Shown here piece after piece: positions 8,302-17,008 of a stretch of 64,000 bases of DNA (positions are counted from its first letter, which is position 1; each line of letters opens with the position of its first letter). The notes beneath the pieces are model-generated. The model ran no database searches and was not told the DNA's origin. It saw only the letters and a program-made list of their open reading frames with translations. The DNA is taken from assembly GCA_036397815.1 (NCBI GenBank), contig DASWIE010000083.1, positions 31,977 to 95,976 of the forward strand, read 5' to 3'. Position numbers and translations under genes: made by a program. The DNA comes from DASQFY01 sp036397815. GTDB lineage: Bacteria > Chloroflexota > Limnocylindria > QHBO01.

Positions 8302-8616
8302 GCCGCTGGCCGCATCCGCTCCCGCCTCGGAAGCCAGCCGATCGATGGTGGCCGCCATGGCCAGATCCTTGGCGGTCAGGCCCTTGGAAGCATACGTGGT
8401 CGAGGTGAACGTCACACGCCGCCAGTTGATCAGGATGTCGGGATGGTGGTCGGCCGCCTCGGCGGCCTCGGCCACGCGGTTCACGAGGCTGATGGCGTCG
8501 AGGAAGGTCGCGCAGCGGACGGTCCGCCGAATCGCGTCACCCTCGCGTTGCCAGTCGGGCAGCGCGGCCAGTCCCTCGTCGATCTCCGCTTCGGTGAGCA
8601 GCGGTGCGTACGGCAT
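8299..8616 (-). CDS. phhB: pterin-4a-carbinolamine dehydratase
   Basis: A 105-residue DCoH/PCD-family protein. The hallmark [E/D]xxxHHP motif reads EAADHHPDILINW, followed by VTFTSTTYASKGLTAKD. The enzyme dehydrates 4a-hydroxytetrahydropterin; in bacteria it is also implicated in folate or molybdopterin metabolism. It starts 4 nt after the stop of the GTP cyclohydrolase I gene, in the context GACCGATG, and forms a two-gene pterin operon with it. Confidence 0.93.
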   Translation of the reverse strand: MPYAPLLTEAEIDEGLAALPDWQREGDAIRRTVRCATFLDAISLVNRVAEAAEAADHHPDILINWRRVTFTSTTYASKGLTAKDLAMAATIDRLASEAGADAASG

Positions 8617-8620
8617 CGGT

Positions 8621-9229
8621 CTAGTCGGACGATCGTCCGATGAAGGTCAGGAACTCGCTGCGAGTGCGGCCATCGCGGCGGAACGTGCCGAGCATGGCGC
8701 TCGTGACCATGGTCGCCTGCTGCTTCCGGACGCCGCGCATCATGGTGCACAGGTGGGTCGCCTCGATCACGCAGCCGACCCCCTTCGGCTCCAGCCGCTC
8801 CATGAGCAGGCCTGCCACCTGCTGGGTCATCCGTTCCTGCACCTGCAGCCGGTGCGCGTACATGTCCACGATGCGCGGGATCTTCGAAAGACCGATGACT
8901 CGGCCGCGCGGCAGGTAGCCGACGTGGGCACGCCCGTAGAACGGCAGCAGGTGGTGCTCGCACAGCGAGTAGAACTCGATGTCGCGGACCACCACCATCT
9001 CGTCGTAGTCGACATCGAAGCAGGCGCCGTTCAGGAGGGCGTCGGGGTCGATGTGGTAGCCGGCGGTCAGCTCGGCATACATGCGCCGCACGCGCTCGGG
9101 CGTTTCGGCCAGCCCCTGGCGCTGCGGATCCTCGCCGATCTCGGCCAGCAGGGTCCGCACCGCCCGCTCGAGCTCGTGACCGGGCTCGGCGGTCGCGACC
9201 GGGTCGAGCTTGACGTGTCCTTCATCCAC
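8621..9229 (-). CDS. folE: GTP cyclohydrolase I
   Basis: A 202-residue homodecameric zinc enzyme converting GTP to 7,8-dihydroneopterin triphosphate. The zinc/active-site motif EFYSLCEHHLLPFYGRAHVG and the second zinc cysteine in EATHLCTMMRGVRK are intact. Start choice: a TAGCAT -10 (9237-9242) lies 7 nt before the GTG at 9229, which fits a leaderless start. The ATG at 9238 lies inside that hexamer and is less likely. It is co-transcribed with the pterin dehydratase downstream. Confidence 0.94.
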   Translation of the reverse strand: MDEGHVKLDPVATAEPGHELERAVRTLLAEIGEDPQRQGLAETPERVRRMYAELTAGYHIDPDALLNGACFDVDYDEMVVVRDIEFYSLCEHHLLPFYGRAHVGYLPRGRVIGLSKIPRIVDMYAHRLQVQERMTQQVAGLLMERLEPKGVGCVIEATHLCTMMRGVRKQQATMVTSAMLGTFRRDGRTRSEFLTFIGRSSD

Positions 9230-9236
9230 GGGCGGC

Positions 9237-9242
9237 ATGCTA
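9237..9242 (-). promoter_or_regulatory. -10 element for folE
   Basis: TAGCAT on the minus strand, 7 nt before the GTG at 9229. The adjoining divergent region holds two perfect palindromes, GGTACCGGTACC (9250-9261) and CCGATATCGG (9288-9297), which are possible operators for folE or the divergent gene. Confidence 0.55.
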
Positions 9243-9351
9243 CCCCAGGGGTACCGGTACCTCCATGTGACCGATTCCTCTAGGCGACCGATATCGGCCG
9301 CGGTAGACTTTGCGCTCTTTCGCAATCCCAACCGCACGACGATCCGCTGCC

Positions 9352-9918
9352 ATGATCCTGCACCACACCAGCTCGCGCTCACGACGCCTCGCGATCCCGG
9401 GCTTGAGCCACGATCGCCTGGCCGCCGCGCTCGCCTCGCGGCTCGATGACGGCTATCACTACTTCGCCGGCATCGCGCTCGGTGGCATCGTCCCGATCGA
9501 CGCCGTGGTGGTCGGCCCCGGCGGCACCTGGGCGCTGAGCGTGGCGTCCGTGCACGGGCGCTTCCGCAAGCGCAACGGCCACTGGTATCGCTGGAACCGA
9601 TCGACCGAGTCGTGGGTCCCGTGGGACGCGCAGCCGGTGACCTCCGCTCGCCTCGTCGGCCACCGCCTCGAGCTCTTCCTGGAACGTGCGACCCTGCCCG
9701 CCAGCGTGGAGGCATGCCTGGTGACTCCGGCGGACACCCAGATCGACTGGGAGCCCGATCAGCGGCCCGGGATCCACGTCCACTCCGGATTCGACCGGCT
9801 GGCGATCCGGATCGGCCGAGATGACGCCCTGACCGAGGCCCAGGTCGAGCGCATCGTCGCGTTGCTCGATCCCCGTCAGCCGCTGCCCCGCCTCGCGACC
9901 TCGAGCCCGCGCGGTTAG
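9352..9918 (+). CDS. NERD-like domain protein, catalytic residues apparently lost
   Basis: A 188-residue soluble protein. The segment GIVPIDAVVVGPGGTWALSV resembles the core of the NERD (nuclease-related) domain, which normally reads IDhlvvgp.G.hhIEvK. Here the expected E-x-K is replaced by S-V-A-S, so nuclease activity is doubtful. The rest, with HGRFRKRNGHWYRW, is not recognisable. The start is uncertain: ATG 9352 is used, TTG 9310 is in frame, and a TAGACT hexamer lies at 9303-9308. The gene is divergent from folE and its stop overlaps that of the convergent membrane protein gene. Confidence 0.6.
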   Translation: MILHHTSSRSRRLAIPGLSHDRLAAALASRLDDGYHYFAGIALGGIVPIDAVVVGPGGTWALSVASVHGRFRKRNGHWYRWNRSTESWVPWDAQPVTSARLVGHRLELFLERATLPASVEACLVTPADTQIDWEPDQRPGIHVHSGFDRLAIRIGRDDALTEAQVERIVALLDPRQPLPRLATSSPRG

Positions 9919-11141
9919 GGGAGGACGGCGGGGGGCACCGCGCGCACGTCCCACCACAGCTCGGCGGCCCAGGCGTAGAGCGTCGCCACGGCGCCGAACA
10001 GCGCGGTGCCACGCAGCAGCCAGTCAGGCCCCTTGTTCCGATATGCGACCGCCAGAAGGACGAGCAGCGGGCCGGTGGCGTCCACGATGAACCGATAGCC
10101 GAACTGCCAGAAGCCCCAGGACCCGTGCGCCCAGTTCGGCAGCATGATGAGGACGAAGCTCAGCCAGGCGATCCAGACGATCGCACCACCGCGGGCGCGG
10201 AGCGCCAGCAGCAGGGTGGGTGCCGAGAGGGCGACCCCCACTCCGCTCACCGGGTAGGCGATCCATGGGAAGTCGAGCCTCACCTCGTAGCCCTGGAGCA
10301 GCATCGCGAAGATCGAGCGCGGGATGTAGGCCAGGTTGACGATGCCGTCACGGAAGTACGGCTCGGCCGTCACCAGCTCGCCGGGATGCCAGAAGCTCTC
10401 GATCAGCCCGTACCCGAACTCGAAGGGGCTGCCGAAGCGAACGAAGTTGTACAGGGCCAACGGGATGGCGACGGCGGTGAGACCGATGAGGAGCTGCCCG
10501 ATCCGCCAGCGCTGCGGCCAATAGAACCAGGCGAGCAGCGGCAGCATGAACCCGGTTGGAAGCCTCGACCCCGCGGCGAGGCCCAGGAGCAGGCCGGCGA
10601 GCAGCGGCCAGCGCCCCTGCACACCCAGGTAAAGAGCGGCGAGCGAGAGCACGGTCCCGAGGACCTCCGGGTAGAACCAGAGGCTGCTCGAAGCCGCCAC
10701 CCAGCCATACGTCGCGGCGCCCACCCCGAGCGTGATCCACGCTGCCGTACGCAGCGGCACCTCGAGGTGACGCAGGATCAGCAGCATGAGCGCCACCCCG
10801 GCGCCGCCGACGAACGCACCCAGGGTCGTGCTGCTGGGCGTCAGGCCCAGGGCGAGAAACGGGATGTAGATGAGCGCCGGGACGGGTGGAAATGGCGACC
10901 ACGCCCGCTCGCTGTCGATGACGACGAGCTCCCAATGCGATCCCCAGGGCACCCACAGGCGCCCTTCCATGAACGCGCGCGCGAGATCGTCGTGGATGTC
11001 CTGGTTATCGCTCACGCCCAGGTTCAGGAAGGCGATCGTGGAACCGACAAAGAAGAGGAAGGCGACGGCGTTCGTCGGCAGGCGGATCTCGGTGAAGAAG
11101 GTGGTGATGGACCGAGTCGCCGTGAGGGCCGACGCTATCAT
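9915..11141 (-). CDS. polytopic membrane protein, possible GT-C type glycosyltransferase
   Basis: A 408-residue membrane protein with about ten hydrophobic segments, starting with TNAVAFLFFVGSTIAFL. The first extracytoplasmic loop carries acidic residues (SDNQDIHDDLARAFMEGR), as in lipid-linked-sugar GT-C enzymes (ArnT/mannosyltransferase type), and the protein continues with repeated TM hairpins. No specific family can be named. The gene is divergent from another large membrane protein at 11240, which may belong to the same envelope pathway. The ATG at 11141 has the context GGCCGATG. Confidence 0.65.
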   Translation of the reverse strand: MIASALTATRSITTFFTEIRLPTNAVAFLFFVGSTIAFLNLGVSDNQDIHDDLARAFMEGRLWVPWGSHWELVVIDSERAWSPFPPVPALIYIPFLALGLTPSSTTLGAFVGGAGVALMLLILRHLEVPLRTAAWITLGVGAATYGWVAASSSLWFYPEVLGTVLSLAALYLGVQGRWPLLAGLLLGLAAGSRLPTGFMLPLLAWFYWPQRWRIGQLLIGLTAVAIPLALYNFVRFGSPFEFGYGLIESFWHPGELVTAEPYFRDGIVNLAYIPRSIFAMLLQGYEVRLDFPWIAYPVSGVGVALSAPTLLLALRARGGAIVWIAWLSFVLIMLPNWAHGSWGFWQFGYRFIVDATGPLLVLLAVAYRNKGPDWLLRGTALFGAVATLYAWAAELWWDVRAVPPAVLP

Positions 11142-11224
11142 CGGCCGCGTGGCATGCGCATCGTGGAGCCGTGCATAGCTGATCCTCGCAAGCCCGTCAA
11201 GGAAACCCAGGCATGGGTAGTGGC

Positions 11225-11230
11225 TATGAT
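11225..11230 (+). promoter_or_regulatory. -10 element, leaderless type
   Basis: TATGAT ends 9 nt before the ATG at 11240, with no Shine-Dalgarno sequence between. Confidence 0.6.
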
Positions 11231-11239
11231 CCGGGCCCG

Positions 11240-13288
11240 ATGACGGCTTCCGCCCGCTCCTCATTCGTCGGAGGCGCCGCGGCGAGCGGCGCCATCGCAG
11301 CGCTGCTGGTCGCGGCCTGGCTGCAGCCGGCCGTGGCCATCCTCGTCGTCTGGCCCCTCCTCTTCGTCGTGCCGGGCTGGGCGATCGTCGCCTGGGCGCG
11401 GCCGCGCATCGGCTCGACCGGCCGGCTCGGGCTGGCGATCGTCCTCTCGGTCGCCGTGTCCGCGCACCTCGTTTACTGGCTCTCGCTCGCGGCGGGCGGC
11501 TACCGGCGCGAGACGATCCTCGCGGCCGCAGCGGTGCTTGCCATGCCGATCCCGCTGGCCGCCTTCCGCGGAGGCGCGGGCCAGCTGTCGGCGCAGGTCC
11601 GCAGCGCCGTCGCGGCACTTCGACGGGAACGGGTCGCCTTCGCCTTCGCGGCCCTCGTCGCAGCCTTCGTGGGCCTGGTCCTCGACGCCAGCCTGTGGAA
11701 GCCGACGGCCGACGGGGTCACCGCCGGCGGCTCCAACTGGAGCGACCTCGGCGTCCATCTCTCGATCGCCCAGTCCCTGAACGCCGGCAACTTTCCGCCC
11801 CAGGTCCCCTACTTCGCGGGCGCGCCGCTCGTCTATCACTGGTTTGCCGACTTCCACGCCGCCATCGCCGCCGAAGCGGCCGGCCTTTTCGCCATCCCCG
11901 CCTTCGTCGTCTCCTCGGCGATCCTGTCGGGCGCCCTCGCCCTGCTGGTCCATGGCCTCGCGCGCCGGCTGCTGCGCGGCGCACGGGCTCGGCGCGCCGC
12001 CCTGCTGGCGGCAGTGCTGGTCGTCCTGGGCGGCGGCTTCGGCTGGATCCGGTTCGTCGGCGACCTGGCGGCAGGCTACGGCGACCCGGTCAGCCTGGTA
12101 ACGGAGCAGACGTACGACAACTTCTGGTACGACTTCAACGGCGAGCCGTCCTGGCCCTATTTCCGCATCCCATCGGTGATGGGGACCGGCCTGCTCGTGC
12201 ACCGGGCCACCACCGCCGGGCTGCCGATCCTGGTGGGCGCCGTCCTGCTGCTGGTCGCCGGGCTGCCGACCGCGCGGGCGCGGAGGGCCGGCTGGCGGGA
12301 CCGATGGGCGCTCATCGGCCTTGGCGGAGGACTGGGCGCGCTGCTCGCGCCGTTCCATTTCTTCTTCTTCCCGGCTTTCCTGCTGCTGGCGCTGCTCTAC
12401 GTCCTGCTGGCGGGGCGGCTCTTCGACCGGGACGCGATCCGCAACGCCGCCCTGTTCCTGGGGCCATACTTGCTGGCGGTCCCGTTCGTCGTGCCGCCCC
12501 TGCTGCAGGCGGCCAGCTCGGGCTCGCTCCGCGTCCGCCTCGGCTGGGAATCGGCGCCTTTCGCCGACGGACCCTGGGCGGTCGTCTTCTTCTACCTGAC
12601 CAACCTGGGAGTGCCGCTCGTGCTGGCGCTTGCCGCCCTGCTCGTGCCTCGCACGCCATGGCGGGCATTCCTGGGCGCCTGGGCCGTGATCCTCTTCGCC
12701 GTCCCCAACCTCATCCAGGTGAGCGACATCGCCTTCGATATGAACAAGTACTTCCAGGCGATGTGGATCGCGGTTGCCATCCTTGCCGCGTGGCTGATCC
12801 GTCGCTGGCCGCTGCCGGCGGTAGCCGTCGTCCTGGCGCTCAGCATTCCGTCCCCGCTGCTGGTCGCGGGCTGGACCGCGCTGAACCGTGAGCAGGTGAT
12901 GGATTGGCAGAGCGTCGAGGCGGCGGACTGGATCGCCGCCAACACGCCCGAGCGCAGCGTCTTCGTCACCGACGGCTGGCTCAACTCCCCAACCGATCCG
13001 GCGGGCCGGCTCCGGTTGCTGACCTACGCCCCGTACGTCGCCAACCTCGGATTCGATCCCGACCTGCGGGTCACCCAGGTCTTCGAGATCTACTGCGCGG
13101 GCGACGTGGAGCGCAGCGTGGAGCTGATGCGCCAGCTGGACGCCGAGTACCTGCTCGAGACCGGGCGCCCCGGCGACTGCACCGCGCCGACCGACTTCGC
13201 AACCAGTCCGGCGCTGACGGAGGTCTACGCCAACCCGGCGCTCCGCATCTGGCGCTTGACCGATGCGGCCGCGGCAGGCCCCTCATGA
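11240..13288 (+). CDS. large polytopic membrane protein, GT-C-like
   Basis: A 682-residue protein with roughly 14 hydrophobic segments and a C-terminal soluble region of about 120 residues. The loop GGSNWSDLGVHLSIAQSLNA followed by VYHWFADFHAAIAA has the acidic/His pattern seen in GT-C glycosyltransferases and in uncharacterised DUF2298-like proteins. The C-terminal part, with AADWIAANTPERSVFVTDGW, resembles the soluble end of such proteins. A precise sugar donor or acceptor cannot be given. Its stop overlaps the start of the ABC ATPase gene (ATGA), so it is read into the osmoprotectant operon. Confidence 0.7.
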   Translation: MTASARSSFVGGAAASGAIAALLVAAWLQPAVAILVVWPLLFVVPGWAIVAWARPRIGSTGRLGLAIVLSVAVSAHLVYWLSLAAGGYRRETILAAAAVLAMPIPLAAFRGGAGQLSAQVRSAVAALRRERVAFAFAALVAAFVGLVLDASLWKPTADGVTAGGSNWSDLGVHLSIAQSLNAGNFPPQVPYFAGAPLVYHWFADFHAAIAAEAAGLFAIPAFVVSSAILSGALALLVHGLARRLLRGARARRAALLAAVLVVLGGGFGWIRFVGDLAAGYGDPVSLVTEQTYDNFWYDFNGEPSWPYFRIPSVMGTGLLVHRATTAGLPILVGAVLLLVAGLPTARARRAGWRDRWALIGLGGGLGALLAPFHFFFFPAFLLLALLYVLLAGRLFDRDAIRNAALFLGPYLLAVPFVVPPLLQAASSGSLRVRLGWESAPFADGPWAVVFFYLTNLGVPLVLALAALLVPRTPWRAFLGAWAVILFAVPNLIQVSDIAFDMNKYFQAMWIAVAILAAWLIRRWPLPAVAVVLALSIPSPLLVAGWTALNREQVMDWQSVEAADWIAANTPERSVFVTDGWLNSPTDPAGRLRLLTYAPYVANLGFDPDLRVTQVFEIYCAGDVERSVELMRQLDAEYLLETGRPGDCTAPTDFATSPALTEVYANPALRIWRLTDAAAAGPS

Positions 13289-14445
13289 CGACGCCGACGA
13301 CCAGCGGTGCGGTGGTGGCGCTCGAGCACGTCGCCAAGCGGTACGGCCCACCGGGCTCGCCGCCGGCGGTCACCGACCTGTCGCTCACGATCCCCGCCGG
13401 GGAGGTCTGCGTCCTGGTCGGTCCGTCCGGCTGCGGCAAGACCACGACCATGAAGATGATCAACCGGCTGATCGAGCCGACCAGCGGCCGGATCACGATT
13501 GACGGCGTCGACGTCATGCGCCAGCCGGCGGTCGAGCTGCGACGGCGGATCGGGTACGTGATCCAGCAGACGGGGCTCTTTCCACACCTCACCGTGGCGG
13601 AGAACGTCGCCGTCGTCCCCCGCCTCCTGCGCTGGCAGGACACGCGAGTGCGGGAGCGTGTCGACGAGCTGCTCGAGCTCGTCGGCCTCGATCCGGCCGG
13701 CTACCGCTCGCGCTATCCGGCGGCGCTCTCCGGCGGCGAGCGTCAGCGGGTGGGCGTGGCGCGGGCGCTTGCCGCCGATCCGCCGGTGATGCTGATGGAC
13801 GAGCCGTTCGGGGCGGTCGATCCCATCCTCCGCGATCGGCTGCAGAACGAGTTCCTGCGCCTGCAGGCCAAGGTGCGGAAGACGGTCGTCTTCGTGACGC
13901 ATGACGTCGACGAGGCGATCAAGATGGCCGACCGGATCGCCATCCTGCAGCGCGGCGGCATCCTGGCGCAGTACGACACGCCCGACCAGATCCTCGCCAA
14001 CCCGGCCAGCGAGTTCGTGGACCGTTTCGTTGGCGCCGACCGTGGACTGAAGCGCCTCTCGCTGGCGCGGGTGCGGGACCTGCCGCTGCTGCAACCGGTG
14101 CTCGTCCGGCCCGGTGAGGAGCGCGCCGAGGTCCGCCGCCGCCTGGAAGGGCCGGAGGCGCTCGGCTTCGCCCTCCTGGTCGACGAGGAGAAGAGGCCGA
14201 TCGGCTGGATCGGGCATGCGCAGCTGGCTGGCGACGGACCCATCTCGCCGGATGCCGCAACGCCGGACGCCACGCTGCTTCAGCCGGAGTCCACCCTGCG
14301 TGACGCGCTCTCCGAGCTGCTCCTGTCGAGCGTGCAGCTCGGCGTGGTCGTGGGCGAGGGCGAGAGGGTGCTCGGCGCGATCAGCGTGGACCAGATCAGC
14401 GACACGTTGCGGGCCGCTGCCGGTCACGGTCATGGTGCGGCGTGA
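13285..14445 (+). CDS. osmoprotectant (glycine betaine/choline type) ABC transporter ATPase
   Basis: A 386-residue ATPase of the OpuCA/ProV/OsmV class. Walker A is VGPSGCGKTTTMK, the Q-loop region is VIQQTGLFPHLTV, the signature is LSGGERQRVGVARAL, Walker B is VMLMDEPFGAVDP and the H-loop is VTHDVDEA. After about residue 240 there is a regulatory tail with one recognisable CBS-like segment (FALLVDEEKRPIGWIGH), whereas OpuCA proteins often have two full CBS domains. It overlaps the preceding membrane-protein gene and the following permease gene by 4 bp each. Confidence 0.92.
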   Translation: MTTPTTSGAVVALEHVAKRYGPPGSPPAVTDLSLTIPAGEVCVLVGPSGCGKTTTMKMINRLIEPTSGRITIDGVDVMRQPAVELRRRIGYVIQQTGLFPHLTVAENVAVVPRLLRWQDTRVRERVDELLELVGLDPAGYRSRYPAALSGGERQRVGVARALAADPPVMLMDEPFGAVDPILRDRLQNEFLRLQAKVRKTVVFVTHDVDEAIKMADRIAILQRGGILAQYDTPDQILANPASEFVDRFVGADRGLKRLSLARVRDLPLLQPVLVRPGEERAEVRRRLEGPEALGFALLVDEEKRPIGWIGHAQLAGDGPISPDAATPDATLLQPESTLRDALSELLLSSVQLGVVVGEGERVLGAISVDQISDTLRAAAGHGHGAA

Positions 14446-15104
14446 TCGAGGGCCAACCGTTCTTCCGCTTTGACTGGCTGGTGGACAACCTGGACCAGCT
14501 GGCGCGGCGTCTCGGCGAGCACGTGCTGGTCACGTTCATCGCGGTGACGGTCGGCTTTCTGATCTCGTTCGCCCTGGCGCTTCTGATTCGCCGCTACCCA
14601 CCGATCTACGGACCGATCCTGGCCGTGAGCGGCATCCTGTACGCCATCCCCAGCATCGCCCTCTTCGTGCTCTTCATCCCCATCACCGGCCTCTCGCTCC
14701 TGACCGCCGAGATCGCATTGGTGAGCTACACGCTGGTGATCCTGGTGCGCAACATCGTCACCGGGCTGCGCGCGGTGCCGTCTGACGTGATCGAGGCCGC
14801 CAGGGGGATGGGGTACACCGACACGCAGCGCCTCTGGCGGGTTGAGCTGCCGATCGCGCTGCCGATCATCGTGGCGGGCGTGCGCATCGCGACCGTCACC
14901 ACCATCGGCCTCGTCACCATCGCGACCTTGATCGGGATGGGTGGGCTCGGCTACCTGATTGTGAACATCGGGGTCACGCGTCGCTTCCCCACCGCCACCA
15001 TCACGGGCGTGGTGGTCGTGGTCCTGCTCTCCACCATCGTCGACCTGCTGCTGCTCGCCGTCCAGCGGCGTCTGACGCCGTGGGCGAAGGCGCGCGAGGC
15101 CTAG
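14442..15104 (+). CDS. osmoprotectant ABC transporter permease 1
   Basis: A 220-residue membrane permease of the OpuCB/OsmW type with about five TM helices. The EAA motif reads EAARGMGYTDTQRLWRVELP followed by IALP, the coupling loop that contacts the ATPase. It starts with GTG in a GTGA overlap with the ATPase stop, so translation is coupled. It is followed after 3 nt by the second permease. Confidence 0.92.
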   Translation: MIEGQPFFRFDWLVDNLDQLARRLGEHVLVTFIAVTVGFLISFALALLIRRYPPIYGPILAVSGILYAIPSIALFVLFIPITGLSLLTAEIALVSYTLVILVRNIVTGLRAVPSDVIEAARGMGYTDTQRLWRVELPIALPIIVAGVRIATVTTIGLVTIATLIGMGGLGYLIVNIGVTRRFPTATITGVVVVVLLSTIVDLLLLAVQRRLTPWAKAREA

Positions 15105-15107
15105 CTG

Positions 15108-15854
15108 ATGGAGTTCTTCGGCGAGGTGTGGGCCTGGTACACCGATCCAGCCAACTGGACGGGCAACAACAGCATCCCGCTGCGACTGTGGGAGCACGTC
15201 TCGCTGTCAGTCGCTTCGCTGCTGGCAGGGCTGGCCATCGCGCTGCCCGTGGGGCTGTACATCGGTCACACCGGCCGCGGCGCTCGCATGGTGGTGGCGG
15301 TGAGCAACATCGGCAGGGCGGTCCCCTCGCTCGGGTGGCTGGGGATCGCCTACCCGATCAGCACCGGACTCTTCCAGCGCGGCGGCATCGGATTCCTGCC
15401 GGCCTTCATCGGCCTGATCGCATTGGCCATCCCGCCGGTGGTGACGAACACCTACAGCGGCCTGCAGGAGGTGGACGCCGATCTGCGCGAGGCTGGACGC
15501 GGAATGGGGATGCGCGAGATGGAGCTGCTTGCCCGAGTGGAGGTCCCGGTCGCGCTTCCGGTCATCCTCGCCGGCATCCGGGTCTCGGCGGTGGCGGTGG
15601 TCGCGACCGCGCCGCTGGCAGCGCTCGTCGGCGGCGGCACGCTCGGCTCGTACATCCTCCAGGGCCTGGCGCTCAGTGACGAGGTGCGCGTCTTCGCCGC
15701 GGCCGTCCTGGTCGCCCTGCTCGCGATCTTCACCGAGCTGGCCTTCGCCTGGCTTCAGCGCCGGGCGGTTTCGCCCGGGCTGTCGCGGCCCGACGATGAG
15801 CCGCTGGCAGATCCTTCACAGGTCGCCCGGCCAGGGGAGTTCGCCTCTTCCTGA
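15108..15854 (+). CDS. osmoprotectant ABC transporter permease 2
   Basis: A 248-residue permease paralogous to the preceding one (OpuCD/OsmY type). The EAA loop is REAGRGMGMREMELLARVEV followed by PVALP, and the C-terminal tail is acidic. It partners with permease 1 to form the membrane channel. Confidence 0.92.
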   Translation: MEFFGEVWAWYTDPANWTGNNSIPLRLWEHVSLSVASLLAGLAIALPVGLYIGHTGRGARMVVAVSNIGRAVPSLGWLGIAYPISTGLFQRGGIGFLPAFIGLIALAIPPVVTNTYSGLQEVDADLREAGRGMGMREMELLARVEVPVALPVILAGIRVSAVAVVATAPLAALVGGGTLGSYILQGLALSDEVRVFAAAVLVALLAIFTELAFAWLQRRAVSPGLSRPDDEPLADPSQVARPGEFASS

Positions 15855-15917
15855 ACTGAACCAGTGGCCGAATTCCTGCCTACATTTACATGTCACGAGA
15901 TGGCACCAATGCGCTGC

Positions 15918-15923
15918 TAGACT
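15918..15923 (+). promoter_or_regulatory. -10-like element before the substrate-binding protein gene
   Basis: TAGACT lies 68 nt before the ATG at 15992. Unlike most genes here, that gene has a strong Shine-Dalgarno sequence (AAGGAGG, 15980-15986), so it would be read from a leadered transcript. This allows extra synthesis of the binding protein relative to the rest of the operon. Confidence 0.4.
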
Positions 15924-15991
15924 CGCGGCACCGACCGCGCGCCCGCGCGGTCCGCGCTACTTCCCCGTATCTGTTGGACAAGGAGGACCCA

Positions 15992-16936
15992 ATGCGGAGA
16001 TACCGCACGCTCGCTCTCGGGGCGGCGTCGCTGGTGCTCGTCATGAGCGCCTGCACGCCGGGTGGGAGCGGGACCGAGTCATCGCCGAGCGAAAGCGCGG
16101 CAGCCACCAAGCCAGACGTCAGCATCGGCTCGCAGGCCTTCTGGGAGGCGGCAGTCGTCGGTGAGATGTACGCCCAGGCGCTCGAGTCCGCCGGCTACCC
16201 CGTCGAGCGCCATCTCGAGATTGGCGAGCGTCCCGCCGTGCATGCGGCGTTCGACGCGGGCGACATCAATCTCATCCCGGAGTACCTCGGCGGACTCGCC
16301 GGACAGGGTCTTGGCCTCGCGGAGCTGCCGGCGGATCCGGAGGCAGCCTGGGACAACCTGCAGGGGCCCCTCGACGAGAAGGGATGGATCATCTTCGAGT
16401 ACTCGCCCGGCACCGATGCCGACGGCTTCGCGGTCCGCAGCGAGACGGCAGCCGAGCTCGGGTTGGCAACCATGAGCGACCTGTCCGGTGTCGCCGATGA
16501 GCTGACCTGGGGCATCGCCGAGGGCTGCCCGGACAACCCGGTCTGTGGCCCGGGCCTGAATGAGGTCTACGGTATTGATCTCACCCAGATCGACGTCGTC
16601 ACCCTCCCACCCTGCAGCACGGACATGGCGACTGCCCTGAACGACGAGGCGATCGACGTCGCCCAGGTGTGCACCACCCAGCCGGAGATCGTGTCGATGA
16701 ACCTCGTGCTGCTCGATGACGACAAGCAGCTGCAGCCGGCACAGAACATGGTGCCGATGGCCACCAAGGAACTCGCTGATGCAGCCCCTGCCGACTTCGC
16801 GGAGATCCTCAATGCCATTCAGGCGAAGCTCACGACCGATGTGCTGACCGAGCTCGGCGCCGCGATCAACATCAACCAGGAGTCGATCGAGGACGTCGCG
16901 CGGCAGTTCCTGGAGGATCAGGGCCTGCTGCCGTAA
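15992..16936 (+). CDS. osmoprotectant ABC transporter substrate-binding lipoprotein
   Basis: A 314-residue extracytoplasmic lipoprotein of the OpuAC/ProX/OsmF family. The signal peptide ends in the lipobox VMSAC. The mature part begins with a low-complexity Gly/Ser linker and then VSIGSQAFWEAAVVGEMYAQ, the normal first strand of the family, followed by GERPAVHAAFDAGDINLIPE, the region that contacts the quaternary-amine ligand. It ends the importer operon in the order ATPase-permease-permease-binding protein. A strong terminator-like hairpin follows it. Confidence 0.93.
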   Translation: MRRYRTLALGAASLVLVMSACTPGGSGTESSPSESAAATKPDVSIGSQAFWEAAVVGEMYAQALESAGYPVERHLEIGERPAVHAAFDAGDINLIPEYLGGLAGQGLGLAELPADPEAAWDNLQGPLDEKGWIIFEYSPGTDADGFAVRSETAAELGLATMSDLSGVADELTWGIAEGCPDNPVCGPGLNEVYGIDLTQIDVVTLPPCSTDMATALNDEAIDVAQVCTTQPEIVSMNLVLLDDDKQLQPAQNMVPMATKELADAAPADFAEILNAIQAKLTTDVLTELGAAININQESIEDVARQFLEDQGLLP

Positions 16937-16958
16937 CGCACCGGAGTCCACGACCCAG

Positions 16959-16992
16959 ACGGGCGGCGCTGCCTTCGGGCGGCGTCGCCCGT
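16959..16992. terminator. GC-rich UUCG hairpin after the osmoprotectant operon
   Basis: ACGGGCG at 16959 pairs with CGCCCGT ending at 16992. Inside, CGCTGCC-TTCG-GGCGGCG pairs as well, so the whole forms one near-continuous 15-bp stem with two wobble pairs, capped by a C(UUCG)G tetraloop. No U-tract follows, so it may be a Rho-assisted or GC-stem terminator. The -10 TATCCT of the next gene begins at its last base. Confidence 0.6.
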
Positions 16993-16997
16993 ATCCT
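16992..16997 (+). promoter_or_regulatory. -10 element for the DUF1684 gene
   Basis: TATCCT with 11 nt to the ATG at 17009; no Shine-Dalgarno sequence. It abuts the hairpin of the upstream operon. Confidence 0.5.
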
Positions 16998-17008
16998 TTG
17001 CGCCACCC

